The notes below the pieces were generated by a model, which ran no database searches, had not been told where the DNA came from, and was given only the letters and a program-made list of their open reading frames with translations. The position numbers and the translations under genes were made by a program. From assembly GCF_049306965.1 (NCBI RefSeq), contig NC_133183.1, forward strand, positions 62,234,501-62,298,500: a DNA stretch of 64,000 nucleotides, given 5' to 3'. Of this stretch, positions 43,477-64,000 are shown in pieces (the stretch's first letter is position 1; each line of letters starts with the position of its first letter). Origin of the DNA: Danio rerio (lineage: Eukaryota; Chordata; Actinopteri; Cypriniformes; Danionidae).

Positions 43477-43828
43477 GATTTCTAGTCAACATCCATGCTA
43501 GACGTCTAATGTCCAAGTTAAACACAAAATTGCTTGGTGGCTCCTTTACTTTTGTCACCTGCTTGCTACTCTCCCGTTTATTAGCACAGAACTGACTGAA
43601 ATGTGGTGCCATGAACGTTTTGTTGGGGGGAAAAAAGACCTTGCTTGCTGATGAAATGCATGTTATGGGTAATGCAGTATTTTATAATGACCAATGTTTA
43701 TATCAGGTGCGTTTTTCTATTTTTAGAGAAATGAATTTTTAGATGATCGACCTGTAAGCACTTTAACATGTTTCTTGAACTTTCATACTGTGGGTAATTT
43801 AAGTTTTATAGTGAATATTTTTATATAA

Positions 43829-43834
43829 AATAAA
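43829..43834 (+). promoter_or_regulatory. poly(A) signal of the PPP1R3-type gene
   Basis: AATAAA lies 571 bp after the stop codon. A TG/T-rich element ('tggcttctgctgtttgt') follows within 40 bp, as expected for a cleavage site. Confidence 0.75.
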
Positions 43835-44021
43835 GTTTAATATTTACTTGGCTTCTGCTGTTTGTCATTTTGTCAAGGATTTCTTACAAGAGTGTAACTT
43901 TTGGTTTGGGAAGTGAGGGTATTGGTGCCCCAGAATGTGGAAAATGTTTCATCCCATCTATTTAGGGATTGTTGCTGCATAATTCAGGGGGAAATTAAGC
44001 TAATTCGTTTTTCTTCAGCTT

Positions 44022-44120
44022 GGTCTCCATTTCAGAGGTCGCCACAGCGGATTGAACCGCCAAATATTACAGCATATGTTTTACACGGTGGATGTCCAAG
44101 CCATCACTGGCAAACACCCT
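44022..44120 (-). mobile_element. DANA SINE 3'-end fragment
   Basis: 'gtcgccacagcggattgaac' and the following text resemble the DANA tail in reverse, with more divergence than the other copies. Confidence 0.75.
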
Positions 44121-44214
44121 GCAACCTCCACAAGCTATATTTCCATCCGAAAATGTGAATTAACTAGGCTCAACTGGATTATCGCATAAAAGACGTTCAA
44201 CTAAGGGTGCTTTC

Positions 44215-44869
44215 ACACCTACACTTTTGTTTCGGAACGTGTCTCGTTTGCCCAGTTAGCGCGGTTCGATTGGCATATGTGAACAGGGCAATCGCGCTCT
44301 GTTCCGCGCCAAAGTAATCGCTCCGAGATCGCTTGAATGAGGTGGTCTCGGCTCGATTGAAACGAACCCTGGAGCGGTTCGATTGCAGTGAGAAAGCGAT
44401 CCGAGCGCGGTTATATCACAGTGTTTTATGGATATGTAATAGGCTTACGGCTATATGAAGAGAGAATTATGAGTATGGCGGGAAGTTTCGCGAGTCTCCG
44501 GATGCTCGCAAACGAGTGATGATCTCCCGGTAATCTCGCGTCTCTTTCCCAGTCCTCAAATAGGCATCGTCCCGCACCCTTCTCACCCCTCTCCACCGCA
44601 TCTCTCCTCAGACACATCGCGCGCACCCTGTCAATCACCACCAAACCACCACCTCTCCTGACAGCTGAGCGGGACTCTGCAAAATAAACCCTGACACTCT
44701 GACCAATGTGAGGAGAGTTTACTCGCACGTGACTTGTTTTAGCTATTTTGGTCCGTTTAGAAACTTTGCAATGTGTAAGCGAACCGCTCCAAGAGCAAAG
44801 AGCAACAATGTAACAATTGTAATCTCTGTTTCGGAACAACTGAATCGATTCACAGGTGTGAAAGCACCC
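44215..44869. mobile_element. Harbinger-type MITE, TAA duplication
   Basis: It starts 'gggtgctttcacacctacac' and ends 'acaggtgtgaaagcaccc', with 'taa' on both sides (44212-44214, 44870-44872). It is the better-preserved sister of 15411-15966. A minus-strand open frame of 157 codons lies inside but shows no known domain and is not shared with the sister copy. Confidence 0.88.
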
Positions 44870-45376
44870 TAAAGCAGCGCTTTCATCCAACGAGTCCAAG
44901 CGAACAAAATCATCACTTCCTCATTAACTGCTGCCAAACATCAACCATAAAAACTGAATTTGCTGTGATGACCGCTGCGTGAATCCTTTCATCATTTAAT
45001 AAATTACTTGCACTTCAGAAGGCAATTCTTAATGTACAGGGCTCGAAATTAACTTTTTTACTTGGTAGCGCCGGTGCTCCCAACTTTAAATAATTAGGAG
45101 CACCAGAAAATTTAGGAGCACCCATCAAAAGTGAATGAGCACTATTGCAAATTGTATTTTAAGGGATTTATTGTATTTGAAAACATCAATTAGGACTAAT
45201 AAAAAGCAGGAACCACTATCTAACTAATGCTTTGACTTAATATTTGTGCAATAATTCCAAAAAGAATGTGTTCGAGTGCGAGTTATCTGCTGTATGAAGT
45301 CCTGCTGTTACTTTATGAAAAGTAAATGTATGGTTTGCCCAACACAATTTCACAGCAATTCGAAACTTTTTCATTT

Positions 45377-45526
45377 AGTGGCTAATTCGTATGAATTCGT
45401 ACGATCTAATTCGTACAATTTAGTACGATTTGCTTATCCTCCAATGACGATTGGGGTTAGGGGTGGGGTCAGGTGCCACGCCTCCTTTTTAAAATCGTAC
45501 CATTTCGTACGAATTAGCCACTAAAC
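45377..45526. repeat. inverted repeat of 'aattcgtacgaattagccac' type
   Basis: 'tagtggctaattcgta' at the left and 'tacgaattagccacta' at the right bracket a GTTAGGGGTGGGG core. This looks like a MITE of unknown class. Around 45038 an apparent end 'cagggctcgaaatt' suggests an older hAT-like element. Confidence 0.7.
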
Positions 45527-45828
45527 TGGCAAAACGTAAAATACTTACATTTTCTCGTGAGATTAGGATGGGTTTGCCATGTAAATAGCAAATGCACAAT
45601 GGCACGACACCACTCACTCTTAAAGGGAATGAGAGACGAGACTGATTGGTTTAATGCAGGTTATGCTCAAAACACACCCAGAACTCAGTAAGAGAATAAG
45701 CACAACCCTTTTAGACCATGCGCCGGGGCGCAGAGCGTATTTTTACATCCTTAAAGTAGCAAATTCAGACACGCCCTTAATGCTTTTGCAACATCCGCTT
45801 TAGACTTTGCGCCTAGATCAGGGGTTTT

Positions 45829-46429
45829 CAAAGTGTGAGGTGCGCCTCCTCTGGGGGGCGCCAGAGCATGTCAGGGAAGACGCTGCAAAAAATATTATAT
45901 AATAAAAATATAATTATTAAGTTTAATTATTATATGTATTTTAAAATATTTTTAAACGTTTTAATTAAACAAAGCTAAAAAAAAAAGTAGACATCAAAAA
46001 TAAGAAAACCTTTTTTACCCAGAAGGCCATAGCTGTGAATTCGCTTCTGTTTGGCAAGCCCGCCAATACAGGTATATGCCTGCTAATACAATGGATCGGT
46101 TTCTGAGACCCCCCGATTCAAAGCCTTCAAGTTTGGGGCTTAAACCCAAAAGACGACTATATGATGATCAGTATTTGAGTTTAGGATTTACGTGGACAGG
46201 ACCAGCTGATGAACCACGACCTTTATGTGTGGTTTGTCAAGATATTTTGGCTAATGACAGCATGAGAACCGCTAAACTTCGGCGACACCTTGAAACCAAG
46301 CATGATGAGGTAGCAGGAAAACCTCTAGAATTTTGTGTGTGTGTGTGTGTGTTCGTGCGTGTTTGGGAGGAGGGGGGCGCCAATGGATAAGTTGTGTCTA
46401 AAGGGAGGCCCACTGTCTGAAAAACCCTG
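45829..46429 (+). mobile_element. 601-bp hAT element carrying only a BED zinc finger
   Basis: Ends 'caggggttttcaaag' and, inverted, 'cagggtttttcagac'; flanks 'gcctagat' (45821-45828) and 'ccctagat' (46430-46437), 7 of 8 bases alike. It holds an open frame at 46076-46390 coding 'MDRFLRPPDS' and a BED-type finger. No catalytic region is left. Confidence 0.88.
46076..46390 (+). CDS. BED zinc-finger N-terminus of a hAT transposase (truncated)
   Basis: The 104-codon frame has an MDRFL-type start, a Lys/Arg cluster, 'YLSLGFTWTG', then 'PLCVVCQDILAND', 'KLRRHLETKH', i.e. a C-x2-C...H-x4-H BED finger as in ZBED5/FAM200-related proteins and hAT transposases. BED fingers bind the transposon ends. The frame leaves similarity after 'AGKPLEF' and runs into a GT tract and the right terminus. 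The RNase-H-like catalytic domain is missing. It is transposon coding, not a host gene; whether it is expressed is unknown. Confidence 0.75.
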   Translation: MPANTMDRFLRPPDSKPSSLGLKPKRRLYDDQYLSLGFTWTGPADEPRPLCVVCQDILANDSMRTAKLRRHLETKHDEVAGKPLEFCVCVCVFVRVWEEGGANG

Positions 46430-46437
46430 CCCTAGAT

Positions 46438-47568
46438 CATTAAAATAGAGCCCTAAATCATGAATGTAGTTAAGGTGTGGTTAAGCGTATTTCGCTCAAG
46501 CAGTCAAACTGACGTCATCAGAGAACTTTACCTAATTTATTTTTACTTGAGTAAATAAACTGGCATGGATAACGTCAATCTAAAGCAAGCAATGTGCGCT
46601 AACAAAGCATAGAAATGTGGGTTTCATGCAGACTTCACGTTTTTAGGTTTAATTTATTTTTATTTCTTCGCTTGTCTGGCTTTTTCACAAAGATGAACAC
46701 ACTCTCTCCTCTAAGAAGGGGCATTTAAGTCTCAGGACGTTGTCTTTTAAGGATAATCCACTTATTTAAATCCATTAATTCTTTGGATTGGTGCCTGACG
46801 GGCCTTTCGGTTGACATTTGAGAAGCCTTGATTAGAAAACAAAGATGCTTTTTAAACTGAGACACTGCTGTTCTGACTGATAATGTGGTGTTTTTGTTTT
46901 AAATGCATTTGAGTTTTAATACTACAATATTAGAGAGGGGTCTGGCTGCAGACTCGGTGCTGTGCAAACTGAGCTGCATCCAATGCTTTTTAATGCACTC
47001 ACCTATCCCCACCCCTAACCCTACCCGTCACAGTGACGTCACTCACTCTATTGAGTCTGACATTGCATCGCTGAGTGATGCAGTCTCAGCTTGCATCATA
47101 AAGGCGGCATCCAGATACTATTGCAATATTTAGATATGAAAAACTGTACCAAAGTCAGATCTTTGTGCTTAGACCTCAATTGGCATTTAAAATGGTTTAA
47201 AGAAGACATGAAGAAATCTTCCCCGCATGCAGTGAAATGGAGAGGCTGTGTTGTAATTGATCTCATTCATGCGAGAGTGTAAAGGGCGCCACATATAATT
47301 CCTCCTCAGACAGAGAGAAAGATCAGCGCTTGCTCGGTCTGATGATCAGTGGCCTTTCTGTAATCAGTCTTAATCAGATTATGGACCTGCAGACAGTGGC
47401 CACTTTCAGTCTTCAAGAGCTTTTGTAATCTTTACCAGTGGATTGACGGCACGTTTGGGAAATATGTGACTGTACTGGATTTATCTTTAAAATGATGATG
47501 AAGCCTTGTTCAGGTTGTGAAGCTTGAATTCTCATTATCACAATCTTTATAATATCTCATGTAACATA
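46438..47568. other. intergenic stretch, partly unique-looking
   Basis: 46438-46500 continues the dispersed repeat interrupted by the hAT element. From about 47140 to 47550 the sequence has no obvious repeat features and a balanced composition; it could hold regulatory DNA. No gene is seen. Confidence 0.4.
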
Positions 47569-48384
47569 CACCAACCGGCCACTTTATTAGGTACACCTGT
47601 CCAACTGCTCGTTAATGCAAATTTCAAATCAGCCAATCATATGGGAGCAGCTCAATGCATTTAGGCATGTAGACATGGTCAATATGATCTGCTGCAGTTC
47701 ATACTGAGCATCAGAATGGGGAAGAAAGAGGATTAAAGTGACTTTAAATGTGGCATGGTTGTTGGTGCCAGACGGGCTGCTCTGAGTATTTCAGAAACTG
47801 CTGATCTACTGGGATTTTCACGCACAACCATCTCTAGGGTTTACAGAGAATGGTCTGACAAAGAGGAAATATCCAGTGAGCGGCAGTCCTGTGGGCGCAA
47901 ATGTCTTGTTGATGGTCAGAGGAGAATGGCCAGATTGGTTCCAGGATCTCAAATAACATGTCAACGCCACAGCCTACCTGAGTATTGCTGCTGACCATGT
48001 CCATCCCTTTATGAGCACAGTGTCTCCATCTTCTGATGGCTACTTCCTGCAGGATAACACACCATGTCATAAAGAGTGAATCATCTCAGACTACTTTCTT
48101 GAACATGACAATGAGTTCACTGTACTCAAATGGCCTCCACAGTCACCAGATCTCAATCCAAAAGAGCACCTTTGGGATGAACGGGAGATTGGCATCATGG
48201 ATGCGCAGCCGACAAATCTGCAGCAACTGCGTGATGCTATCAAGTCAATATGGAGCAACATGTCTGAGGAATATTTCCAGTAGCTTGTTGAATCTATGCC
48301 ACGAAGGATTGAGGCAGTTCTGAAGAAAAAATGAGGTCCAACTCGGTACTACTATGGTGTACCTAATAAAGTGGCCGCTGAGTG
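47569..48384 (+). mobile_element. Tc1-like transposon relic ('ggccactttattaggtacac' ends)
   Basis: The left end includes 'ggccactttattaggtacac'. The right end 'gtgtacctaataaagtggcc' is its inverse. Both are flanked by TA. A piece at 47755-47990 codes 'SISETADLLGFSRTTISRVY' (a helix-turn-helix). Later text includes 'ARLVPGSQITCQR' and the 'SPDLNPKEHLWDE'-like region near 48145. The frame is broken and shortened. Confidence 0.88.
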
Positions 48385-48435
48385 TATTTAGCAATGTTTT
48401 ACTGTATGTGCCAAAATGGCTAAAGCTTGTGTTTA

Positions 48436-48600
48436 TACAATGCAATCATTCTCAGAAAGAAATCAGGTGCATAAAGTGTCTGAAGGGTTTTATTTTTGTT
48501 TGTTAAAGTATAATATAAACGGGTCAAAGACAAGTGTTTGCATAAAAATGAGATTTACATGAGTGAATTTATACAAGCAGTACACATATTAAACACAATA
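48436..48600 (+). repeat. downstream relative of the 39637-40260 tandem repeat
   Basis: 'gcataaagtgtctgaagggt', 'tttgttaaagtataat' and 'gggtcaaagacaagtgtttg' follow the same order as in the 280-bp units upstream of the PPP1R3 gene. Confidence 0.8.
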
Positions 48601-48935
48601 CAGTGACGCAGAGGGTAGCACAATCATCTCACATCAAGAAGGTTGCTGGTTCGAGCCCCGGCTGGGTCATTTGGCATTTCTGTGTGGAGTTCGCATGTTC
48701 TCCTAGTGTTGGCGTGGGTTTTCCAGGTGCTCCGGTTCCCCCACAGTCCAAACACATGTGCCTTTGGGGAATTGGGTAAGTGTAGTGTATGTGTGTGTGT
48801 GTAAGTGTTTCCCAGTGATGGGTTGCAGCTGGAAGAGCATCCGCTGTGTAAACATATGCTGAATAAGTTGGCGGTTCATTTCACTGTGGCGACCCCTGAT
48901 TAATAAAGGGACTAAGCCGAAAAGAAAATGAAGGA
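48600..48935 (+). mobile_element. DANA-type SINE, near full length
   Basis: Head 'gacgcagagggtagcacaat' with B-box-like 'ggttcgagccc', tail 'taataaagggactaagccga'. A (CA)n run follows at 48962-48992. Confidence 0.92.
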
Positions 48936-48961
48936 ATAAATCTTGTCTTTGACCCACATAG

Positions 48962-48992
<31 letters not shown>
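48962..48992. repeat. (CA)n microsatellite
   Basis: A short CA run after the SINE. Confidence 0.95.
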
Positions 48993-48996
<4 letters not shown>

Positions 48997-49370
48997 GACA
49001 CAAAAACAACCATGTATTGGACTCTGATAAACAACAAAATGCAAAAATAAACAGAATTACTGATATGATTTAGTAATGATATCATTAAATATGATTTGCA
49101 TGTGATTATGAACATGTTGAGATGCAGTTATATGTGGCTTCACTTTTATGGCATAATTAACAATGAAGTATTTTTGCCTGAACTGTCCCTTTAAGACAGA
49201 TGAAGTCAGGTTCAGTTGCTCGTTCTGTATGTTTCTCTCATGTCTTCACACATTTGATTTGATTATGATTGACCTGCAAAATGGACTTTAATGTGTTTCA
49301 TTAAAATGGCATTTCAGTGCACAATACAGTATATGGGCTGTTGAATTACTAGAAAAATCAAGCACATACA

Positions 49371-50720
49371 CAGTGCATCCAGAAAAGTATTGATCGCGCT
49401 TCACTTTTTCCACTTTTTTATGCTACAGCCTTATTCCAAAATGGATTAAAGTCATTAATTTCCTCAACATTCTTCACACAATCCCCCATAATGACAACAT
49501 GAACAAAGCCTTTGCCGTGAAGCTCTAAACTGAGCTCAGGTACATTCTGTCTCCACTGATCATTCTTGAGATGTTTCAGCTTCATTGGAGTTCACCTGTG
49601 GTCAATTCAGCTGATTGGACATGATCTGAAAAGGCTACACCTGTCTATATAAGCTCCCAGGGTTGACAGTGCATGTCAAAGCACAAACCAAGCATGAAGA
49701 CAAAGGAATTGTCTGTAGACCTCCGAGACAGGATTGTCTGGAGGCACAAGGCTGAGGAAGGTTAAACATTTCTGCAGCTCTGAAAGTTCCAATGAGCACA
49801 GCGGCCTCCATCATCCGTAAGTGGAAGATGTTGAACCACCAGGACTCTTCCTTGAGCTGGCCGGACATCTAAGCTAAGTGATCGGGGGAGACGGGTCTTA
49901 GTCAGGGAGGTGATCAATAACCCGATGGTCACTCTGTCTGAGCTCCAGCGTTCTTCTGTGGAGAGAGGAGAACCTTACAGAAGGACAACCATCTGTGCAG
50001 CAATCCACCAATCAGGCCTGTGTGGTAGAGTGGCCAGACGCAAGACACTCCCCGCCTTAAATTTGGCATCTGAAGGAGTCTCAGACCATAAGAAACTAAA
50101 TTCTCTGCTCTGATGAGACTAAACTTGAACTCTTTGGAGTGAACGCCAGGCGTTACGTTTGGAGAAAAGCAGGCAGCGCTCATCACCAGGCTAACAGCAT
50201 CCCTACAGTGAAGCATGGTGGTGTTGGCATCATGCTGTTGGGATGTTCTTCAGCAGCAGGAACTGGAAGACTAGTCAATGACACAAAGCACACCACCAAA
50301 ATATCAATGCAGTGGCTTCACAACAACTCGGTGAATGTCCTGTAGTGGCCCAGCTAGAGCCCAGACCTAAATCCTATTGAACATCTCTAGAGAGATCTGA
50401 AAATGGCTGTACACCACCGCTTTCCATCCAACCTGATAGAGCTTGAGAGGAACTGCAATAAGGAATGGGATTCCCAAAGACAGGTGTGCCAAGCTTGTGG
50501 CATCATATTCAAAAGAACTTGAGGCTGTAATCGCTGCCAAAGGTGCATCAACTAAGTATTGAGCAAAGTTTGTAAATATTGATGTTTGTTCACATTGTCA
50601 TTATGGGGGATTGTGTGTAGAATGTTGAGGAAATAAATAAATTTAATCCATTTTTAAAAAGGCTGTAACATAAAGAATGTGGAAAAAGTGACACGCTATG
50701 AATACTTTCCGGATGCACTG
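49371..50720 (+). mobile_element. 1.35 kb Tc1 transposon, full length but inactive
   Basis: Termini 'cagtgcatccagaaaagtat' and, inverted, 'cagtgcatccggaaagtatt'; the right end is followed by TA. The transposase begins at 49694 (MKTKELSVDLRDRIVWRHKA) and is interrupted soon after by a stop and several shifts. Later pieces include 'VINNPMVTLSELQRSSVERG' and a 'SPDLNPIEHL' block near 50370. The inner repeats contain 'ttattccaaaatggattaaa'. Confidence 0.93.
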
Positions 50721-51195
50721 TACTTAGTAATAGTTTATCAAATAGGACTAAATTGTTATTAACAATAAAGTTGACACATTTGCCAACCGGGAAAATCAGC
50801 AACATTGAAGAATGCATGATTATATGCTGTCATGGCTTTGCAATCAATAAATGTAATTATAATGGAAGTCAATGGGGCTAAAACAGTCCCCAACATAACG
50901 AAAGGGTAGTCAATTTGCCCACCGTGTATTTTTGAGTTTTATTTTTTAATTTTCAAAGCATACTTCCAAAATATGTGTCAAAATAAGATTTGTCAGCAAA
51001 AATCATTCCATTTGCTGAAACACAGAGAAGGTTGTGGCCTAAAAACACCCCAGAGTGGATGAAAACATCCCCAACAGCAGCACACAAAGGCTAAACCATA
51101 CTTGAGCGTCTGATATGAATGTGAATTCACTTCCAGTTGCAGGACTAGTGAATTTCAATGGCCGATTCTCCAGATGAAGTACCTTCAACATCAGC
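50721..51195 (-). other. phyhip: phyhip 3' UTR and flank
   Basis: The strand carries 'aataaa' at 50943-50938 about 255 bp after the stop codon, a candidate poly(A) signal. Otherwise AT-rich with no repeat recognised. Confidence 0.45.
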
Positions 51196-61280
<10,085 letters not shown>

Positions 61281-61469
61281 CTAATCAAGCTGTGAATGGA
61301 GGATTCTTCAGTTGGAGAACACTGATATCACTCTACACATGTTTGTTAGTGAAGCCCTGTGTTTGATTTATCTGTCCTGCGACCTCTGACCCCTCAGTAA
61401 AGTGAATTCAAGCCATCTCTAATCTGTCCTTGTGCTCAGAGAAACGGCCATAACAGTGAATGAGGGTGT

Positions 61470-61471
<2 letters not shown>

Positions 61472-61516
<45 letters not shown>
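61472..61516. repeat. (TG)n microsatellite
   Basis: A pure TG run of about 45 bp. Confidence 0.95.
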
Positions 61517-61517
<1 letters not shown>

Positions 61518-61756
61518 TTTATGAGCTCCTTTCTCTCTCGTTCCCCTTTTCACTGCCCTCACATTACTCACAGCCACAGTGGAGAATAATAAATTGTATG
61601 CCCAGTATATTGAGTTTGGACACACTTCACTGTACCTGCAGCCAAAGGGATACGTGCACTTTGATATATTTGGAACAGCAACATTTGTATTTAGTGTATA
61701 TTTTTAATTGAACTAATATGTGGTTCTTTAAAAAGGGACGTGATCAAGATTAATAT

Positions 61757-62128
61757 TGGGTGATGCGGTGGCGCAGTGGGCAAAAGGTCACAACAAGAAG
61801 GTCACTGGTTCGAGCCTCGGTTGGGTCAGTTGGCATTTCTGTGTGGAGTTTGCATGTTCTCATCCTGTGTTGCCGTGGGCTTCCTCTGGGTGCTCCGGTT
61901 TCCCCCACAGTCCAAAGAGATGTGCTATAGGGGAATTGGTTAAGCTAATTTGTCTGTAGCATATGTGTGTGATTGAGTGTGTATGGATGTTTTTCAGTAA
62001 TGGGTTGCAGCTGGAAGGGGCATCCGCTGCGTAAAACATATTTTGGATAAGTTGGCGGTTCATTCCACTGTGGCGACCCCAGATTAATAAAGGGACTAAG
62101 CCGAAAAGAAATTGAATGAATGAATAAA
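61757..62128 (+). mobile_element. DANA-type SINE, full length
   Basis: Head 'gatgcggtggcgcagtgggc', B-box-like 'ggttcgagcc', tail 'taataaagggactaagccga' followed by (GAAT)n. This is the most complete copy in the window. Confidence 0.94.
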
Positions 62129-62145
62129 TTAATTATAATATATAA

Positions 62146-62148
<3 letters not shown>

Positions 62149-62236
<88 letters not shown>
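62149..62236. repeat. (CA)n-(TA)n microsatellite
   Basis: CA run followed by TA run, directly after the SINE tail. Confidence 0.95.
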
Positions 62237-62238
<2 letters not shown>

Positions 62239-62960
62239 TATATATATTATGTATTAGAATTAAACATATGACGTTTTTTTTAGAGAATAATATGTCCAGT
62301 GCAATATATTAAAATGTATTTGTCTATGTTTAGTGCATATTAAAGTAGTCTGCATTCTGTTCATAATGCACTCCCACTCTTTCATGTCATATGTGCAACC
62401 AACATCAATATTACGCAGTAGCCTATAGATGCAATACCTCTTTGGGACAATATCCTTTTACTATCTTATTTTATTCTTAATTGTATATTCAAAATGCAAA
62501 TGTAACAATTTAATTTGCATAATAACTTATTTTAAATTGGTATTGTGATAAATATTACTGTCTGGGCTTTCACTGCCTTTCTCTTTCATCATGTGTTCAA
62601 TTCGTTTTCCTTGTGTTTTTTTATTATACATAACTTCCTTTGTAAACTAATTAGTTTTCTTTGCATATATGGATTTAGTTGTTACCAACATCTGGGGACA
62701 ATTTCATGTCAACAGCACCTTCATAAATATGTTTTCTGAGGAAAATGGGGCACGTTCAATACTTATTTCCCCTGCTGTATTTAATCAATCATAAGTACAA
62801 AGTAAAAACGTGTGTTTACACATTAAGTACATTGTAACGAACAAATAATTTCAGTGTATGCACATATCAGTTAAAGCCATATTATTTAAAGTGTGACCTG
62901 TATTTCTTAGTTTATACACGTCTTATTTTTAAGTTTCCATATACTTGTAGGGGTCAAATA

Positions 62961-63490
62961 CAGTTGAAGTCAGAATTATTAGCCCCTCTTTGAATTTCTT
63001 TTCTTTTTAAAATTATTTTTAAATGATGTTTAACAGAGCAAGGAAATATTCACAGTATGTCTGATAATATTTTTTCTTCTGGAGAAAGTCTTATTTGTTT
63101 TATTTCTGATAGAATAAAAGCAGTTGTTAATTTTTTAAACACCATTTTAAGGACAATATTATTAGCCCCTTTAAGCTATATATTTTTTCAGTGGTCATAA
63201 ATACAAACCATAATTATACAATAGCTTGCCTAATTATCCTAACCTGCCTAGTTAACCTAATTAACCTAGTTAAGCCTTTAAATGTCACTTTAAGCTGTAT
63301 AGAAGTGTCTTGAAGAATATCTAGTCAAATATTATTTTCTGTCATCATGACAAAGATAAAATAAATCAGTTATTAGAAATGAGTTATTAAAACTATTATG
63401 ATTAGAAATGTGTTGAAGAAATCTGCTCTCTGTTAAACAGAAATTGGGGAAAGAAATAAACAGGGGGGCTAATAATTCTGACTTCAACTG
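62961..63490 (+). mobile_element. CAGTTGAAGTC-type Tc1 MITE, full length
   Basis: It starts 'cagttgaagtcagaattatt' and ends 'aataattctgacttcaactg', with TA on both sides. It is inverted in its interior relative to 6560-7089. Confidence 0.93.
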
Positions 63491-63579
63491 TATGTGACAC
63501 GATTGTGTCCTGTTCTGGGATAAATCCTTCATATGCTGAGACAGCGCAGTGCCAACAGTAGACTGGCATCGAAAAACGC

Positions 63580-63612
<33 letters not shown>

Positions 63613-64000
63613 CAGAAAATGAGAATATGCTTTACAGCAAGTACTTCACACATGACTGCTCTGGCTCTGACAGATGGCATCCCTTGCGGAAAACAACTAC
63701 AATTTAATTAAAGGAGCGCGCACTTCATATAGATATGATACACTTTGATAGAATAAACTGAAGTGTGAAGTGAACGCTGACAAAAAGAAACAGTTCACAC
63801 ACACAAAAAGACAACTCCGTCCAGTGCTTCCCACAGGTTTGAAATATACTTGCGGTGGTGGCCGATTAAAACACACCTTTGACCCACAGCACATAAATAA
63901 TTAACTATATGTGACAAACCAAACATAATATGATTTTTAAAATTAAAAGTCAGATGAATCAGTATTACAGGTATATTTGGGGGAGAAATGGACGCCGTGT

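Noticed and set aside
44426-44899. 157-codon minus-strand open frame
   Set aside because: It crosses a Harbinger-type MITE and is not kept in the sister copy at 15411-15966.
48600-48680. tRNA gene (B-box-like 'ggttcgagccc')
   Set aside because: It is the head of a DANA SINE; no tRNA cloverleaf can be formed.

Overview
This window looks like zebrafish (Danio rerio) or a very close cyprinid. It has compact vertebrate exons scattered in a dense layer of transposon debris. The debris includes nine tRNA-derived DANA-type SINE pieces, MITEs with Tc1 ends of the CAGTTGAAGTC type, hAT, Harbinger-type and TTAA-flanked MITEs, a 5S-rRNA-derived SINE3 and long (TA)n, (TG)n and (TATC)n runs. One undetermined base lies at 12696.

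Five host genes can be read, in the order arid5a(+) - cox5b(-) - gins4(+) - PPP1R3C-type(+) - phyhip(-). 466-1665 is the last coding exon of arid5a, followed by a 1.4 kb minisatellite. cox5b (11704 down to 7256, four exons, 127 aa) is a nuclear-encoded cytochrome c oxidase subunit with an NRF-1-like site at its promoter. gins4 (13642-28734, seven exons, 217 aa) is the SLD5 subunit of the replicative CMG helicase, with an E2F-type site and a CRE upstream. A PPP1R3 glycogen-targeting subunit (40541-43258, two exons, 252 aa) has a TATA promoter. phyhip (about 61220 down to 51196, four coding exons, 330-333 aa) ends the row; its 5' non-coding exon probably lies beyond the window. All splice phases of cox5b, gins4 and phyhip close exactly, which supports these models strongly.

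The most unusual structure is in the last intron of gins4 (24435-28637). Five decayed tandem copies of the gins4 terminal exon sit in about 290 bp units just upstream of the true last exon. Four keep a splice acceptor, all read into an early stop, and most are followed by an AATAAA inside the unit. One copy is split by a 2.4 kb DNA transposon. The array looks like a row of competing or once-competing alternative last exons.

The other space is nested mobile DNA. Examples are a 1.7 kb hAT element with perfect 8-bp target duplications inside cox5b, Harbinger-type elements with TAA duplications at four or more sites, a short hAT element carrying only a BED zinc finger, Tc1 relics, one solo LTR fossil, and a transposon in a phyhip intron that contains its own 30-bp minisatellite. 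The five genes have unrelated jobs (transcription, respiration, DNA replication, glycogen metabolism, a neuronal protein), and nothing suggests an operon-like unit.
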